A DNA stretch of 64,000 bases, from NCBI RefSeq assembly GCF_032854445.1, contig NC_088305.1, forward strand, positions 14,123,717 to 14,187,716, written 5' to 3'. The first letter of the stretch is position 1. Each line of letters starts with the position of its first letter. The notes beneath the pieces are model-generated. The model ran no database searches, was not told the DNA's origin, and saw only the letters and a program-made list of their open reading frames with translations. Positions 45,417-59,604 of the stretch are shown here, one piece after another. The stretch is from Liolophura sinensis (taxonomy: Eukaryota > Mollusca > Polyplacophora > Chitonida > Chitonidae). The position numbers and the translations under genes are program-made.

Positions 45417-48400
45417 GTCTGCCACTGATGTCCTCAATGCATGTATACTAGAAACTCATAAGCTCTCTCATGTTTCTGGACTGTCACAATTACCCGATGA
45501 TTGACATCCATATTTCATTTCCAATCAAGGTTATAGTAATTTGGGTTCTGTTCATTAAAAAAAAACGCACAGTCTAACAGGCGTATAAAAGAATGTCTTA
45601 GATGAAGGAGAAAAAGGGGTATATCCTAGCAGGCAGATTCGAGCTGAAAAACGAAATATAAAATAAATCTAATTACACCTAGAAATCGTCCGGCGTCCTG
45701 GTTGATACTCCAGTCAGGGAACATGCCAGACGAACTTCATGTAAATGTTGATACCAGCTACACTACAATCTCCTAACAGCAAGCATGCGACAAATAGACA
45801 CCGTAATTGCCTTTGCTTGGTACCACACCCATGTTGCTATTGTCGAAACATTACACATCTCATCGGACTTTAATGTTCTCTCTTGCTTCCCACTTTATAT
45901 GTGTACAGGTAATGGTGTTTGACTGTGGTAAAGACTAGTTTTAGACCAATTCCTCATGGACCGGTAGCTGTGTTTTCAGTTGATTTCTTGAACATATATA
46001 TATGTACGCTAGCGGCTTTGATCACGGACTTGGACAATGCACATGTGTAGTGGATAGTGCATGGTTTTGTAATGCGGGATGCCACCTGTGAAGATCAAAA
46101 TTTAGCCTCTGCACCCTCTCCCTGACAGTCCATCTTCCCAAGAGAGACATATGATAATAAATACGGAATTTTACGTCACCTCAATACACAAAGTATCGTA
46201 TACATCATTGTTCGTGGAAGGGTTCATTCTCTTTAGCCACTCAATTTACTAAACATCGGTGCAAAAAGGATCCTTTCTAAACATTGGGTCTGTATTTTTT
46301 TTTTTTTTTTTGCATCGAATCCTATTAAATTTCTTCGGTCATATGGGATTCCTTTAGTCGATTCAAATTATTCATAGACGCCATTTCTTGTATGTTTAGT
46401 TTCATCTGACGCGCCCTGATTCTCAATCCCCAAAGCAATAAAACAACTTCTAAGAATACCTTAAGTATAATTTCCACACAGGTTGTGGGTACACATCTTG
46501 GTTTTTATTAAGGATCGTACAGCGAAGCACGACTCGAAGACAAGAGCATCGCTCTGAGTTGGCGCCTTGAAGTGGGCTCTTGGTCTGTCGAGTAGAGAGA
46601 ATCAGACATAGGCAGCCGCTTCGGTTGGATCGCCGAGACAAACCTGTGGAAATCATCGATCTGCAAGTATTAGGAGAAGTGAAAATTGATAAGGACGCCG
46701 TTTCCTATACCCTGGCTATATTTTGTCAATGGTATTAGCGACTTGGACGTTGAGATGTGTAATCGCCTAGTTTCTTCCTCACGGACGATATATTCTTTGC
46801 GGTGGATCCTGACTAATTAAAAGACATCGTGTCAGCTTCTCTGTCTGCTGGCGTGCAGGTTTTGGAGACTCACGTTAACGCACAGGCCGGGTCTGGTGAG
46901 TTATAGTTTTTGGTGTTCGATTTGCTAGTTCACTCATTGATGTAAATGAGGAAAGTTCTTGTATGAGGTAAAATGCCAGGTTTATGGGTGGATTAAAACC
47001 AGAATGATGTAACTAATCAGACAGACACCAGATACATTTTATGTTGCAACTACTCATCTATCAACCAGTTGACACTATTTAGAATTATACCCTGTTTTAT
47101 TTTTCCTACGTCATGATGCACCATGTATCACACATTTTTCTGTGTGACTCTAAGTTGTATTTAAACATGTGCCATGGTTCCAAAAGTATAATTCTTTTTC
47201 ATTAAGTTCAATGAATAAATGAATGAATGAATAATTATTATAGCTTAACGCTACATCGGCAAGTTTTCAGTCATATCGTGGTGAGCACTGAGTTGTTAAA
47301 GAATAGACCAAGGCAACAACTTATCATTTCGGCAGACCTTTCTTAAAAAGTGATACCCAACTGACCTTTCCGTCCATGTCCTTCACGTAATCCAGACAAT
47401 GCCTTAGGACAGCACGTACGACAAACAGAAACGTTTTACTCGAGCTATATGGGTTTACAACTGTTTTTGACGGAGGAATTGGTCGCATTTCGAGGTTTTC
47501 TAAATATGGGAGCACTCAAGTGTTTGATTACCTGTTTTATAATAACGTGAAACTAGCAATACATGACACTGGCGTGACAGAGTAGACAAGGACAAAACAG
47601 TGTCGCAGCAGCTTCCTGAACCATATGTATCCAATTGCTTCAACGGAAATATCATCCTTCACTGATCGTTACCTCTCATTTCCATCTAGAATCTCCTTAG
47701 TCAAAACCTTAAATACACCTCATTCTCGTAGATAGGTACGGCGAAGATCTGTCAGGTGGAGGACAGGTCGTGTATGCGAAGAAGGGCGCGTTCACAGATT
47801 TGGATTAGCAAAAAGCCTCACTATCGCATAGTTTTTAAAGAAAAGGTTGTTTACAAGTCCATTTAAACTATGTCCTATTTATTGAACACACCAGACAAAG
47901 AAGAGTCTGGCATCAAAAGTGGTACACTAGGACCGAGATCATGGATGAGTTCGTTAAGGGCAAGAAGGGACTTTTTTAAAAGCAATATTACTGAGAAATG
48001 TTTTTTCCTGGTTGACATCAGAACTGCTGTTCCAGGCAATGTGAGCTTGTCCTTGTACAACTTCGCTATGGCACTAGTCAAACAAGCTATAAATTTCATT
48101 CATATATTCAATTCTGTTAATCCTTATTAACATCTGGCATTAGCATTGGTAGAGTCAAGTCAGTTCCGATCTGTTCGCAGTGCAGAATAAGTATTCTTGT
48201 TTGCACAAATATTCTTGTTTTGTGGGCTTAACTCAAACCCCAAATCCGACTTGCCACTGACTTAACTTATCCACTAATCTAGCTCACTTAATACATGCCT
48301 AGCATACCAGATCATATGGACTTATGCAGTCACATTGTTGGAGCTGGCCCTTGCAGTGTCCGTCTTAGGGGACAGAAAATATAGACAGATACATAGCTTT

Positions 48401-48796
48401 AGCCTAAATACATAGCTTACATATAGCTGATCCCCTGGTCATTTGAGGATCAACTGTGTGTGTTCTGCCACATACCCACAGGTGGTTTAGCAGGTGCAAA
48501 TAGGTGCGTTACGTGAGAAAGAGTTCGCCAGTTACCTGCCAATAGAATGTCCGTCTATTCTGGCTATTACATTGACCGCCGTCCATTAGGACAAACATTT
48601 TGACCGTGTTTGCTCTGTTGTGAATTTTGACCTAGGTATTATTTTCACGGCTCAAACCACTAGGGAACATAGAATGCTTTTTGTATTTATGAATATCACA
48701 AAGCAAATGAAAATATCTCCCCAACTGGTATTACGACACATTAGCAACAAAATATTTGTTCTGTGCTTACATATAGCACAACACCCCTTTACGCAA
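45417..48796. other. non-coding; small SINE tail relic, poly-T tract
   Basis: Holds a T-run at 46292-46310 and, near 47240-47275, a short relic of the B/C tail (TAGCTTAACGCTACATCGG, GTTTTCAGTCATAT). Open frames at 46450, 47324 and 47870 are short and without motifs. Confidence 0.4.
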
Positions 48797-48960
48797 TTTA
48801 TTTATTTATTTATTTGATGCGCGCTTGACGCCGTACTCAAGAATATTTCACTTACACGAGGGCGGCCAGTATTATGGTGGGAGAAAACCGGACAGAGCCC
48901 ATTGGAAACCCACGACCATACGCAGTTTGATGGAAGCCCTTTTCCACACATGACCGGAGA
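48797..48960 (-). mobile_element. headless SINE family A
   Basis: ATTTATTTATTTATTTATTT tail, CGCCGTACTCAAGAATATTT and the middle to TGACCGGAGAGA; the head is absent. Moderately diverged. Confidence 0.8.
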
Positions 48961-51900
48961 GACCCTTCACACAAAGTATTTGTTTATGGCGGTCGTGAAC
49001 TTGTGTTAGGTATCTAAGTGTGTTGTTTGTGTAAAACAGCCTTCATTAATTACATGCAGTATTTCCATATGCTCTCTGTTCAGTGATCCATGTAGAGAAC
49101 GATCTATGTAGACGTCGGGATCCTTTCACTCAATATAGCTGTTTGTTATATAAAGGCTACCACAAGCCCTTCTCAGCGATAACGCATCATCTTAAGACGA
49201 TAACCCATACAGAGCATTAATGTAAGTCTATATCTTACTTGTTTGCACGGAAATGCAGCAGAGTTGTGTTTATCTTTGACACTTCCAAGCAAGTAATCAG
49301 TTACCAGATTTTCATTTGTAATACTGTTTCATATATATATGTATATTTACGTTAGACACAGCACAGAGGTCATTCGTTCTGTTGGCAACAACAATATCCT
49401 GGCGTATCCTGCCAATGTCTAACACTATGGGATTTATATGTTATTCCACTAGTTCAGACAGTTATTAAGACAATGTCCAGACACTTAGCGAATGTCCAGA
49501 GGGCGTGGGTTTCTCTTTTCGAGCTGACGTCGTCGAAGTGTGCCAACCTAAAGCACAGAGGTCTAACAAACCTTTTTCCATTCGCCATGTATTAACTCTG
49601 CATATGACATTTGCCTTTTGTAAGGTATTTTAAGGGCGTAATGTAGTGGTGCGGTCATTTCGCCCCTTAATAATGTGTAAGCAGCCGCTCATGTTTTTTT
49701 TTTCTGTCTTTTTTTTTTGGTCTACTCCATTTCATTAGTCCTTGTTTCTTTTGTTACAGATACCGGTGTCTGAAACCAAATAGCTAATGACGCATCGCAG
49801 GTTTGCCCATTTCATCGTTAAAGCGTCGTTTCCCTTACAAGGAGCTCCACCAGCTAGAGATAGGGAGGGGGGATTGAGTCTGTGAAGTCCACACCTCTAC
49901 GAGGAACTAATACACTACAGGCTTGCTGTTATACTGGCCTCAGTGATATGTTTTCTGGTTGTTATCGGAGAATTGGCCGTCAGTGAATCGCCCAGATCCT
50001 GTTCTAACGGGGCTCAGACTACCAGCGATACTGTTGTGATGCCAGTAACAGTGGCTATTACTTAGGCTTACACTAACCACGAGATCGGGAAACTCCCTGG
50101 CCAGCTGCCTCCTATCCTGCAATTTACCACCAGAATCAGCGCACAGGTATGAAAACCGTTCAGGGATTTAACTTCACTGTTAGAGTATGCATGGTCTTTA
50201 TCACACTTTCATTGCATGGCCTCGTGTGGCTTAATTACATAGCTTTACATGAGGATCGACAGTTTTTAGATATGAATGTAAAAACTCTTGAATTTAATGG
50301 GATTACATATTCGTTCCATGCAGATATCCTTGAGTTTTAGATTATACGCTAATGTGCCTATAGCGCACTTTATAAAGTGCAAAACTGATATAATGCTCGT
50401 ATGAGTCACGCTTTGTACATACATTCCCACAGAACCCATACGAAACATAAAATCTGACCTGGAAATAGTGATTGCCTATCTAGAGACTTTCAGGACATGA
50501 ATTATGTCCATAAACAAAATTTTATTTTCTTCAAGTGGTTAGGATTGGTATGATTTAATAATAGAGTATCGTCAGACGGACTAGAAGAACTCATCACAAT
50601 GTCTTGGTCTCGGTAGCACGCATAGGTCCGTACATGTGTCATTAGGTTCTGTATCATTGCGATCGTTATACCTAAGGCTACATTGCACTGGATGCTATAC
50701 AAGTATCACCCTGATCTAAGCATTTAATACCTACCAGGCGAAATGAAATAACAGTATGTGAAGTTTAGCAAAAGCAGTCCACGGACAAACATAACAGCCA
50801 CAGTATAGATGTTATGTATAGACTTCCGCTCACTGCGTGAAAAATAAAACCTGTAGATTAAGCGTCGACGCTCGTCTGGCAATTTAAGCAGTGTAATGTT
50901 TGTTTAAGACCATTTGTCTTCCACCATTATGGTGGGTCGGTCTATACATCATACGAGGAAAGGTTCGTCCGTCAATTGTCGAAAGGCTGGATGGTTTAAC
51001 CACATTTTACAATCACAAAAATGACCGGCGTGATATGAGTCTTAGGCTCTTGAGTATGACATTACACAAAAATCAAACAAATAAATCATTTAATCAAACC
51101 CTGATTGTGTAGCTCAGATTTAAACGGTGGCGATCACAGCGGAGCCTAGCTTGTCTCAGAATGAGCGGGTTGTTGGGTTCTCTTCACCCACAAATCTGCT
51201 CGAATGAAACGCAAGAGCGTCGCCCGCCACGTGCAGATTTAGATTCTAAAATTATCCAAATGTGTCATAGATTAGTCAATGGGTATATCTAAATGAAAAC
51301 CAGTCCAATACAAGGTTAAATTAGCCATTTGATTGATCTCATGGGAGTTATTAAATCTGAGGGTGAAATAATAATGCCATTAGTCTGTCCTCAGCTGTGC
51401 TTAGACAGAAATCCAATTTAACAGCGGAGCGTAACAAGGGGGTTTAATTTTGAGATCCTGGCTGAGAGTTTGAGGAATGATAAATGCCCTTGGATAGCAT
51501 TGCTCGCTCCAGTAACGCGGCGTCCAGACAAGGGAAAAGCAAGCGCAGTGCCTTCAACAAGTGAATAATGTTGAGATGTCAACAGAGCGATCAATTTCAG
51601 CTGTATGGGAATACGAGATCGTTGTCACATTATCCTATTGTCTCTCTACATGCTACTCGTTATGGAATCGTTTGAAGGTTTTTGTGCTGTAAACGTTTTA
51701 TCAAAACTACAAACTGTTTTGCTTACATTCTAAAAGGTTATTTCTTATTTCACTGCAGGCTATACTATTGACGCAGTTTAGATAATCATGGATTTGGTTG
51801 TCAGAGACAGTTTTATGTGTTTTCAATGATATTATAGTCTTCTTTGAACAAATATCTAGAGGATAATTAAATTACTTTAAAATGATCTATGAAGCCTGTC

Positions 51901-51986
51901 TTTAATAGACTCTGTAAATAAAATGTCAATCTAATACTGTGTATACTAAAGGCAAATGAGCTATGCTTATATATAAGTCTGAATCA
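48961..51986. other. non-coding, nothing recognised
   Basis: No repeat or exon I can support. Confidence 0.45.
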
Positions 51987-52132
51987 GAGAGTGAGTGCTT
52001 GGGGTTCAACATCGTGCTTAACAATTTTTCAGTCATATGACGCACAGGAGTCCTTATAGTGCATGCACTTGTTGCGGAACGGTTTTCCACCGCTCTTTTA
52101 TCTAGTGTTGTTTCACTGAGACGACTTACGAG
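51987..52132 (-). mobile_element. SINE family C, 3' half
   Basis: GAGTGAGTGCTTGGGGTTCA, CAATTTTTCAGTCATATGACG, CACCGCTCTTTTATCTAGTG and TTTCACTGAGACGACTTACG. The 5' half, including the head, is missing. Confidence 0.75.
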
Positions 52133-54762
52133 GGGGCCGGTAAAATATTCTTTTATGTTTTAGTACACATTAAAGGAAAAGAAAATTTAAATATCAATCA
52201 AATGCTATTGAAAAGGGTAAGCATTTCCTCGCAGAACCATGTCATAAAATTTTTTTTATGTACCTCAAGTTGATAAATTATAAATAAAGTCAGCTCCAAA
52301 ATCCGCTGTGGGAGACTCCATTTTGCCTAAGAACTAGTCCTGAAATCTTCTGTGTTAGGAGGTGAATTGCTTAAAACAATACATAGCATATTGAATGTTA
52401 AGATTACGTAAGCCCCGTCTTTAATAATATAATTTTATCACTGATGTATAATATATACATAAGCTATTCATAACAAAATACGTGTAAACCTAACAAATGC
52501 TGATCTTTTCTTGCCTAGTCAAATCTAGTTCTAAGCACCAAAGTCAGAAAAAATCGCCTTAATAAAAATACAGGGTAAAAACTAAATCAAATTTACTTTA
52601 CTTTTTAGTTCCAGCTATTCGTCACTTCGTTTTTAACATTGACTGGACCAAACCCAACGTTAGAGGAGTGTAATGTTTTTCGATATTGTAAGACCAAACC
52701 AGTATCAGGTAGATCGATGCAATGGGACATTCTACTCTAGAGCAGTCTCTGATAAAACCGTTCCAATTTTTTTATCATGTCCGCTAAGGTTTTCCGTCAG
52801 CTCTTAGAGAAAAAATATGCTCGGGATATCGAATACTTCAGGCGACAATCGTGGTTCAATATTTTCTTCCAAAGATTATATCGTCCCGTAGAGGTTGTCA
52901 CAAAGATTTCTGTCAGTTCAGCGCCCTATCTTAGCTTAACTGACACGTTCCAGCCATTCCCGGTAGAACCGTTTCATTTATTGGCAATTGTTGAGCACTT
53001 GACATTGTAGCCTGATATTATTATTTGATTTTGTGGACATTTGGCGTCTCTTGCGAATGTGGCCTGACGACCGAATGACACCGAAGATCAATTTTCCCTC
53101 TATGAAAAAGGGACTTAGTATTCAAAGTTAACTTTTGCTCGGATAGAGACACCATAAAAACCTAAAGTTCGTCGTCTATAAGATTGACCGACGTTCAAGA
53201 GAAAACACATCCCTTGAATCCTAACTCTGTTCTTTGCCGTTATTGTTTTTTTCGTCTTTCTAAAATACGCGTCCCTTTTATCTGTTATTGCTGGTTGTGA
53301 TTATTAAAGTGTACAAATGCTCTTTTCCAATCCGAACAACTATTCGCTTGTGGGTTAGATAGCATGTTAATCACCATGAAAAAGTTATCTGGCGATATTT
53401 TTAACGACTGCGGTGAAATACACAACTGAAGGTGAAATACACGAAAACAAAAGGCAAAAGCACAAAAGTGTAAACCAAATTAATTTAGAAGCAATTGCTT
53501 GTACCAGAGCCCGTTTGCTCAACAGGCACCTGGACACGTCATAAAGTATATTAAGTAATGCACTCTGCACAGTTACTTCATCGACCTATTTAATGCATTT
53601 ATTACGTGTTTACACCTAGGCATATCAATTGGTCTCAAAACACTTTGGTATTTATAGAAGTTTGGGCTTGGCCCTTAATGATTCACCTCTGCTGCTTAAT
53701 TTTCTCTGAGCTCCATTTTTTTTACATTATAATAAGATTAATTTTATAGCGTCCCATCCATACATACAAAAAAAGAACGAAAATAACTTGAAACACAATC
53801 CTAAGTACGCAAACAATTTCTTAGGCGTTCCCTATTCTGCTCAATGGATCCACATTCGCAACAGGGTTGTTGAATGACAGAGTGAGATATGACAATGCCA
53901 TCGCGCGATCTGTACTGGTTGGAGGCAATACATTTTAGTCAGATTTCTGAAAGATTTGTGGGCAATCAAGGATAGTCTGTTGTCAACCGATGAGTAATGT
54001 GTTTTTAGCAATCAGTGATGTGATTGTTATCTAAACTTCACCTTAAACAACCCGAGTGAAAAATGTCTGCTGCCAGACAAATCACTATCGCCAAGATCAA
54101 CCCATCAATAAAACCCTATTCGATATTCCAGGAGCCTTTTTCCTCCGCATCAGTCTTTGATTAGAATCTTTTTTGTGAGCCAGACACATTTAATCCATTA
54201 AGACTACGCACGAAGGCGTATAATAAATCCTACAGGTCAAATGGCAATGGAAGGAAAGTAAAATTGATTAGAGAGCGGTGTAAATTCTTATATAAGTTCT
54301 TCAGCTCTGCACGATTAATTACCACAGGTAATACAAAAGTAAAACAGACAGATTACACCAGGATCTTCCGTTCTCATCTCTCTGGAAGTAGTCTTTCACA
54401 AATCGTAACTTTTCAGGTTAAAACTCTATAGGACAATTTCCGTTTATGAGAAAAAAAAACCACTCTGCATTGTTGTATATATCATTTGTATACTTTTGTC
54501 ATTCTGTGATGCATGACATTTTTTTCATCTAAAAACCTTATCAATCGTGCGCAATAATGCGCGTGAAAGATTTTCGGAATTTAATGTGATCATTTCATAC
54601 CCCATGTCAAAATGATTTCACAGACTGACGTCATCAATCAAGGTGTAGGCATTTAAATCTTTGTAACACGTCAGACTTCTGCTTTTATCTTACTCAGATA
54701 CCTGAGAGAACCTTCTCTTCCTCACATCACGTGACTCTGTGGACAAGGCTACAAAAACAACC
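52133..54762. other. non-coding, nothing recognised
   Basis: AT-rich. The frame at 52777-53010 (77 codons, plus) begins with ATG but shows no motif or splice context. Confidence 0.4.
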
Positions 54763-54852
54763 ACCCTGTTTCATTCCACCATAATGCTAGCCGTCGTCGT
54801 ATGAGTGAAATAATCTTGAGTACCGCGTAAAACACCAATAAAATAAATAAAT
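54763..54852 (+). mobile_element. SINE family A tail fragment, sense
   Basis: CCCTGTTTCATTCCACCATA, ATGCTAGCCGTCGTCGTATG, TCTTGAGTACCGCGTAAAAC and ACCAATAAAATAAATAAATG. Only the last ~90 bp are present. Confidence 0.8.
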
Positions 54853-56034
54853 GAAATACGAAAACAATCACAAACGGCAAACCTAATACCCTGTTAGAGT
54901 TCAGTTTCTCGTTGTTGTCAAAAAAGATAGCTACATGTGTCATTTGGTTCGAGAGATCTGCTGATATTGCTTTTGCCCTTGCAGATATCTACGTATTGAT
55001 TTCAGCATTCGGACTGAATTTCTGTGCTTTATTTATTTGCACGACCTGCTGAGCAATGACATTATACAGCACTCGACACAAACCAATGATTACTTGCCAT
55101 AAGCCACAGTGAATACCGTAACCGAGCAGACAGCTTTTTGGCTCGGCTTATGCCTCGATAAGATTGAGCTTTTCCCGGCTTGAGGACAATGTCATTCTTT
55201 CTAGCCGTAATTACATAACAGGCCAGATGTTCTGCGCCCATTTTCTAATCTTCAGGTCTCTATTTCAAAACACGTAGCAACGGCCATCACAGTGTTTGTC
55301 GAAGCGATTTGATCAGTCAGAAAGGATCCAGAGAGACGAGAAGTGTAGTTCAGTTCCGATTTGTCAACAATACCAACCCAGTGTCAGTATGAATGTCTTA
55401 AGGACATCTGAAATATGATCTCATTTATAGAAGTATTTTATGTATATACTGAAAACAGTGCCTGCATTTTTTTTAGCACAGAATGTGTGGATAAAAGTGT
55501 AGTCTTTTATAGTACAGATCAACTCCTTTCCTTATACTACTCTAACTGACCGATGGCCTCTGATATCCAGTGACTTAAAGGATTGATATCCAGTGACTTA
55601 AAAGATTCATGAAACTAGGAACATGGAAAATAACGACAAAGAATAAATTTTGTTATCAGTTTTGAGGCATGTTTTATACGTTATATGCGCTCTATTTTAT
55701 GCAATTTTCCGTCATGGCTGGAAATGACGCCATCGATGAACACACTAAGGACGCGGGAACAGTTCAGCTGTTTGACAGCTTTCACCGTTGACGTCACCAC
55801 AGCAGGCTACTTAATTTTCGGACTGACTGCTCACTGTAGTATACAGCCATTTTTTGCCTCAAGAACAATCCGCGAGCCTTTTCTTGAACTTGTATTTGCT
55901 AGACCACATCATATATCCCACAATAAGAAATATAAATCAAACATTTAATGTATCCCCGAAAGCCTTAACCTAATCAGGAAGAGACTAATTCCTTTCGAAG
56001 GACTAAGTGATTATGAACCGCTTAGATCGCTTCT
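54853..56034. other. non-coding; one small tandem duplication
   Basis: At 55560-55607 the sequence GATATCCAGTGACTTAAA plus a few bases is repeated twice in tandem (24-bp period). Nothing else is recognised; the 87-codon frame at 55685-55948 has no motif. Confidence 0.45.
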
Positions 56035-56348
56035 AACAAATCTAATTGTTAGAGTGTCCACCTCGAAATCTCAAGACCTTGTATCAAACCGAGGTTGGAG
56101 CTTACCAGACTTTAATAATGGCATATGCTACCGTCTTGCTTGGCGTTCAGCACTTGGAGATTAGACCAAGGAAGCATGACTTGTTGGCCATGTGTCAGTA
56201 TAATGTGACTGGGTAACGTGTCATGTATGATGTCTTCGGCATGATGCATCAGTGGCGACAGCACTTTAGTGGCATGGACACCATCCATCAGAAGAAGAAA
56301 CATTACATGTTTTTATATGACTGGGAAATTGTTAAACCCCAAGCATAC
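56035..56348 (+). mobile_element. SINE family B/C intermediate, sense
   Basis: Head with GTTAGAGTGTCCACCTCGAA and GTATCAAACCGAGG (B box, family B-like), middle with TTGCTTGGCGTTCAGCA (family C-like) and then GTGTCAGTATAATGTGACTG and GTCTTCGGCATGATGCATC (family B-like), and tail ATATGACTGGGAAATTGTTA. It combines features of both families. Confidence 0.68.
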
Positions 56349-56485
56349 ATGTACATAAGTACGTTGCATGCCGCTCAGCTGTTGCTTTTAACATTATGAC
56401 GAATATTGCTCTAAGTTTGACACTTGTGTGGCTGTTAATAAATCCAAATTTACTAAAATTACTAATTTACAAACCCGGCTATATA

Positions 56486-56917
56486 CAGGTTGCAGCAAAA
56501 GTCTGGAGCGTCTAGGTGATTTACTATATAACAATTTACAGTTTACAATAAGTGTTCGAACAGACTTCCGCCTTCCTCCAAACACTGTCTTACTCTGGAG
56601 ACACGTGATCTTTGCACATTTCAAAGCATAGAGTTATTCCCTCTTGTGGTTTCAATTTTTTGTGTGATGTTATCTTTTAGTGCTTGTAATGTTCTTGGTT
56701 TGTTAGTATAAACCACCGATTTAAGATGTCAACATAATACAAAAATACAAAGGAATGAAATCCGGAATTGTTAGCTTCTTCTCTGCCATGGGTAACAATC
56801 TGAAAGGTGATAAATCAAATTATGCATGATACTTAAATGATCAAAATTATGTTAAAAATAAATGAAAACAAATTCTATAGTAAACTGCCTATGGGTCCAG
56901 ACTTTTGCTCCACCCTG
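56486..56917 (-). mobile_element. internally deleted Tc1/mariner-type DNA transposon
   Basis: 22-bp terminal inverted repeats: 56486-56507 and 56896-56917 match at 20 of 22 positions (CAGGTTGCAGCAAAAGTCTG on the left). TA flanks the left end; the right flank is TG, so the expected TA duplication is not intact. Only the C-terminal part of a transposase remains, on the minus strand. At 432 bp it is a non-autonomous derivative of a full element (typically over 1 kb). Confidence 0.78.
56543..56713 (-). pseudogene. Tc1/mariner transposase C-terminal remnant
   Basis: Minus strand, 57 codons, with one internal stop. The segment Lys-Pro-Arg-Thr followed by Leu-x-x-Leu-Lys is the usual lead-in to the C-terminal region of Tc1/mariner (IS630-type) transposases. 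After the stop come Arg-Val-x-x-Cys-Leu and Gly-Gly-x-x-Phe-Glu-His, which also fit that region, with the true end near 56543. The DNA-binding and catalytic parts are absent. Family assignment rests on these motifs and the inverted repeats. Confidence 0.72.
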
Positions 56918-59604
56918 TGTAATCTGTTCAGGAGATCCTTAAGATTGACTAAAAAGTCTTGCCATGGAGTCTTCTATAAAAGCGTTCTTGGATTAATCCG
57001 CGCGTGCTGCAGACCATTTACAGCTGACTGCCCTCTAAAGGACATTTAACGGTGTATGCTGAAAGTTCTTTCATGTAATATCTTTCCTTGAATATAGGTT
57101 ACTATTGATTTTGTTCATGACTGCTGACAGTACTAGGTTAGATATGCACGAATCAGTAAACGGAGCGAAACATTGCCTTGAAAGCATGATCTAAATCAAC
57201 TACGACAACAACGCCTCCGGACGATAGATTCATGTGGTGACTTTCAAAGCCCTTGCACGTATATTTCAGTGACGTCTTTTGTGAGAGCCCGATCTTGTGA
57301 ACAAACGTGCCATCAAAACTATGCCCTTTATTCATAATATAGACACCCTGACCCCAACACACCCTAATGAAGTAAATTTTGTCAAGAATGGTCGAACGGA
57401 AAGTCAATTTTGGTATTCATTACCACGAGTTGTTTTGACATAAAAGATTTACTGATGTGATATGAATAATCATAAGTCGCTTGTTGTATCGGCGGATTGA
57501 AATCAACCGCGTCAGAAGGTCTAGAGCATGACCATTGATAGTCCTGCCATGCCTAGACTTGGGGAACATCATAGTGATTGATTGCGCTTGGGGGATTTTC
57601 AAACCAAGAATGTTAAGAGTGGATTAACATCACCATTTTCTGGCTGTCCTACTATAACCATTGATAGGTTCGTCAAAATTTAAGACATCGATGTCATCGC
57701 GAGGCTGAGTACATCAATGAATGAAATCAACAAGAATAGCACGGTAGTAGCTCAGTTCAAGATAATCAGTCGCCGTCACGTCATACATGTATATATATAA
57801 ATGGTAATGTTGATTAGTATATAGGCTGTAGCGTTTAAGCGATGTAGTTTTATTCATTCATTTGCAAAATTTTAAAGACAAACGTTATTTCCAAACAACA
57901 GAAAAGCTCGAGTGCCTAGCTTTGTTCGATTCCATTTTATTGCAACTTGTTCTTCTGGCCTACATCGTCGTCAGACCAATGAAGGTCACATCGCAACCTT
58001 GAATACGTTAAGGACCAATATGATAAATAAATAAATAAGTAAATACTGACCTCTGCACGGTGCAGCGTAAATATAAAAACAATACCACTCTAGTTCTACA
58101 CACCACATTTAATAATGGCATTTAATAACAAGCACAATCGTCCCCCTGTCGCTCAGGCCGATGATCAACCTGGTCAAAATGGCATGTATTCCCCAGAATG
58201 TAGTTAAAGCTGTTAACGTACACCAGGTGCAGCCAGTGAAATATACCAGCTAAAATTATTAGTCACTAACCATTGGCCTACTGTGCATTTTTTCAAATTC
58301 ATGGGCTAATGCATCTTCCCGTCAGATCTACAAGAAGTTGAAATTTGTCATACGATTTTTATGACTGGGCGTTTGGGGGACACTAAGTAAGAAGGTGAGC
58401 TGAGAAGCACATGTAGCCAAAGACCCTGTCCCAATTACATTTTCCGGTATACTGCCATTTAACACTCGGTCTGCAGCGTGGGCACTAGATACTTATTTTT
58501 GCCTGCGACGAGTTTTCACTGGAATTATATATAAAACTAGCCTACGTCATCAGTGCATGTTTATTATATTGCAAATTATACAGCATGTACCTGAGCAAAA
58601 TATAAATAAATTTTTTATCAGAGGTTCATTAAAGTGTAGAATAACGCTGCACTACCGCTTTTTCTCTGTCCGCTCATTGCACTTTTTGTACCATCTTCAC
58701 ATTTGAAGAGATATCCGCATGTATGAAACGGACGTTTAGTTAGATAACTCTTTTAAAAGTAAATTTTGGCGTTTACAAGTCACGCTTGTATATTTAACAT
58801 CCATTTGCTCTGCATTCCACCGTCGTTGGTAAGAAATTTTAAGCCTAGTAACGTTTAAGCATGATGTCACATTTATATAATCATTTTAGGGATTATTAAT
58901 TTCACCACCAAATGGGGTCAATTCACAAACTATGATTAAGTTATGGCCACATCCCCATTTTCATGTTGCAAGTTAATAGGTGTTTGGTACCATACAATTC
59001 TCCAGTGTCCATACCAACAATCCAGTTTTGACTTAAGTCCAAAATTTGAAATGAGCCCTGTATTTTAAAATTTCAACCACCTCACCAATGTTATATTAAG
59101 ACAAAGGTGTCAAAATTGCATCTTCCATTACCGAAAGCTAAACATTGTGACAACGTGTTGAGTTTTGATTAAGGTCAGAGGTCAAACGGCCACTGGTGTG
59201 CACTACTTACCCTAGACCATCACCCTGGGCTTTATTTAACCCGACAGGGACTGTTTTTAATTAGCTTAACCTTTAGGGTGCTTTATCGTGCAGCTGTTCG
59301 ACACAAGTAGGCCTATTCGGTAAGACCATCACCCAACCCGACTAACTGGAATATACTCGAGTTAACTGCTTTAACGCGTTACACTTTCTGACAATTCTCT
59401 TAGCCTTTAACACCACTGAGACGAAATATGAGCTTGGTGACTCAGGAGTGTAACAGAATGACAGGTTAGGTATAGTGCTTGATGTCATTGGCACGTTTTG
59501 TCACTGTTATGTTATCTCTATGTAAATACCTCGCCTCATTTGGTTTGCGTCCATCACATTTCAAGTTAGATCCTCCTGGATTCCTCTCAGACCTTAGGTG
59601 GAAA
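56918..59604. other. non-coding, nothing recognised
   Basis: A minus-strand frame at 57153-57407 (84 codons) looks somewhat protein-like (a Val run followed by Asp) but cannot be extended through splice sites I can see. No gene is called. Confidence 0.4.

Noticed and set aside
57153-57407. 84-codon minus-strand frame with a Val run
   Set aside because: It looks somewhat protein-like but cannot be extended to further exons and matches no family I know.
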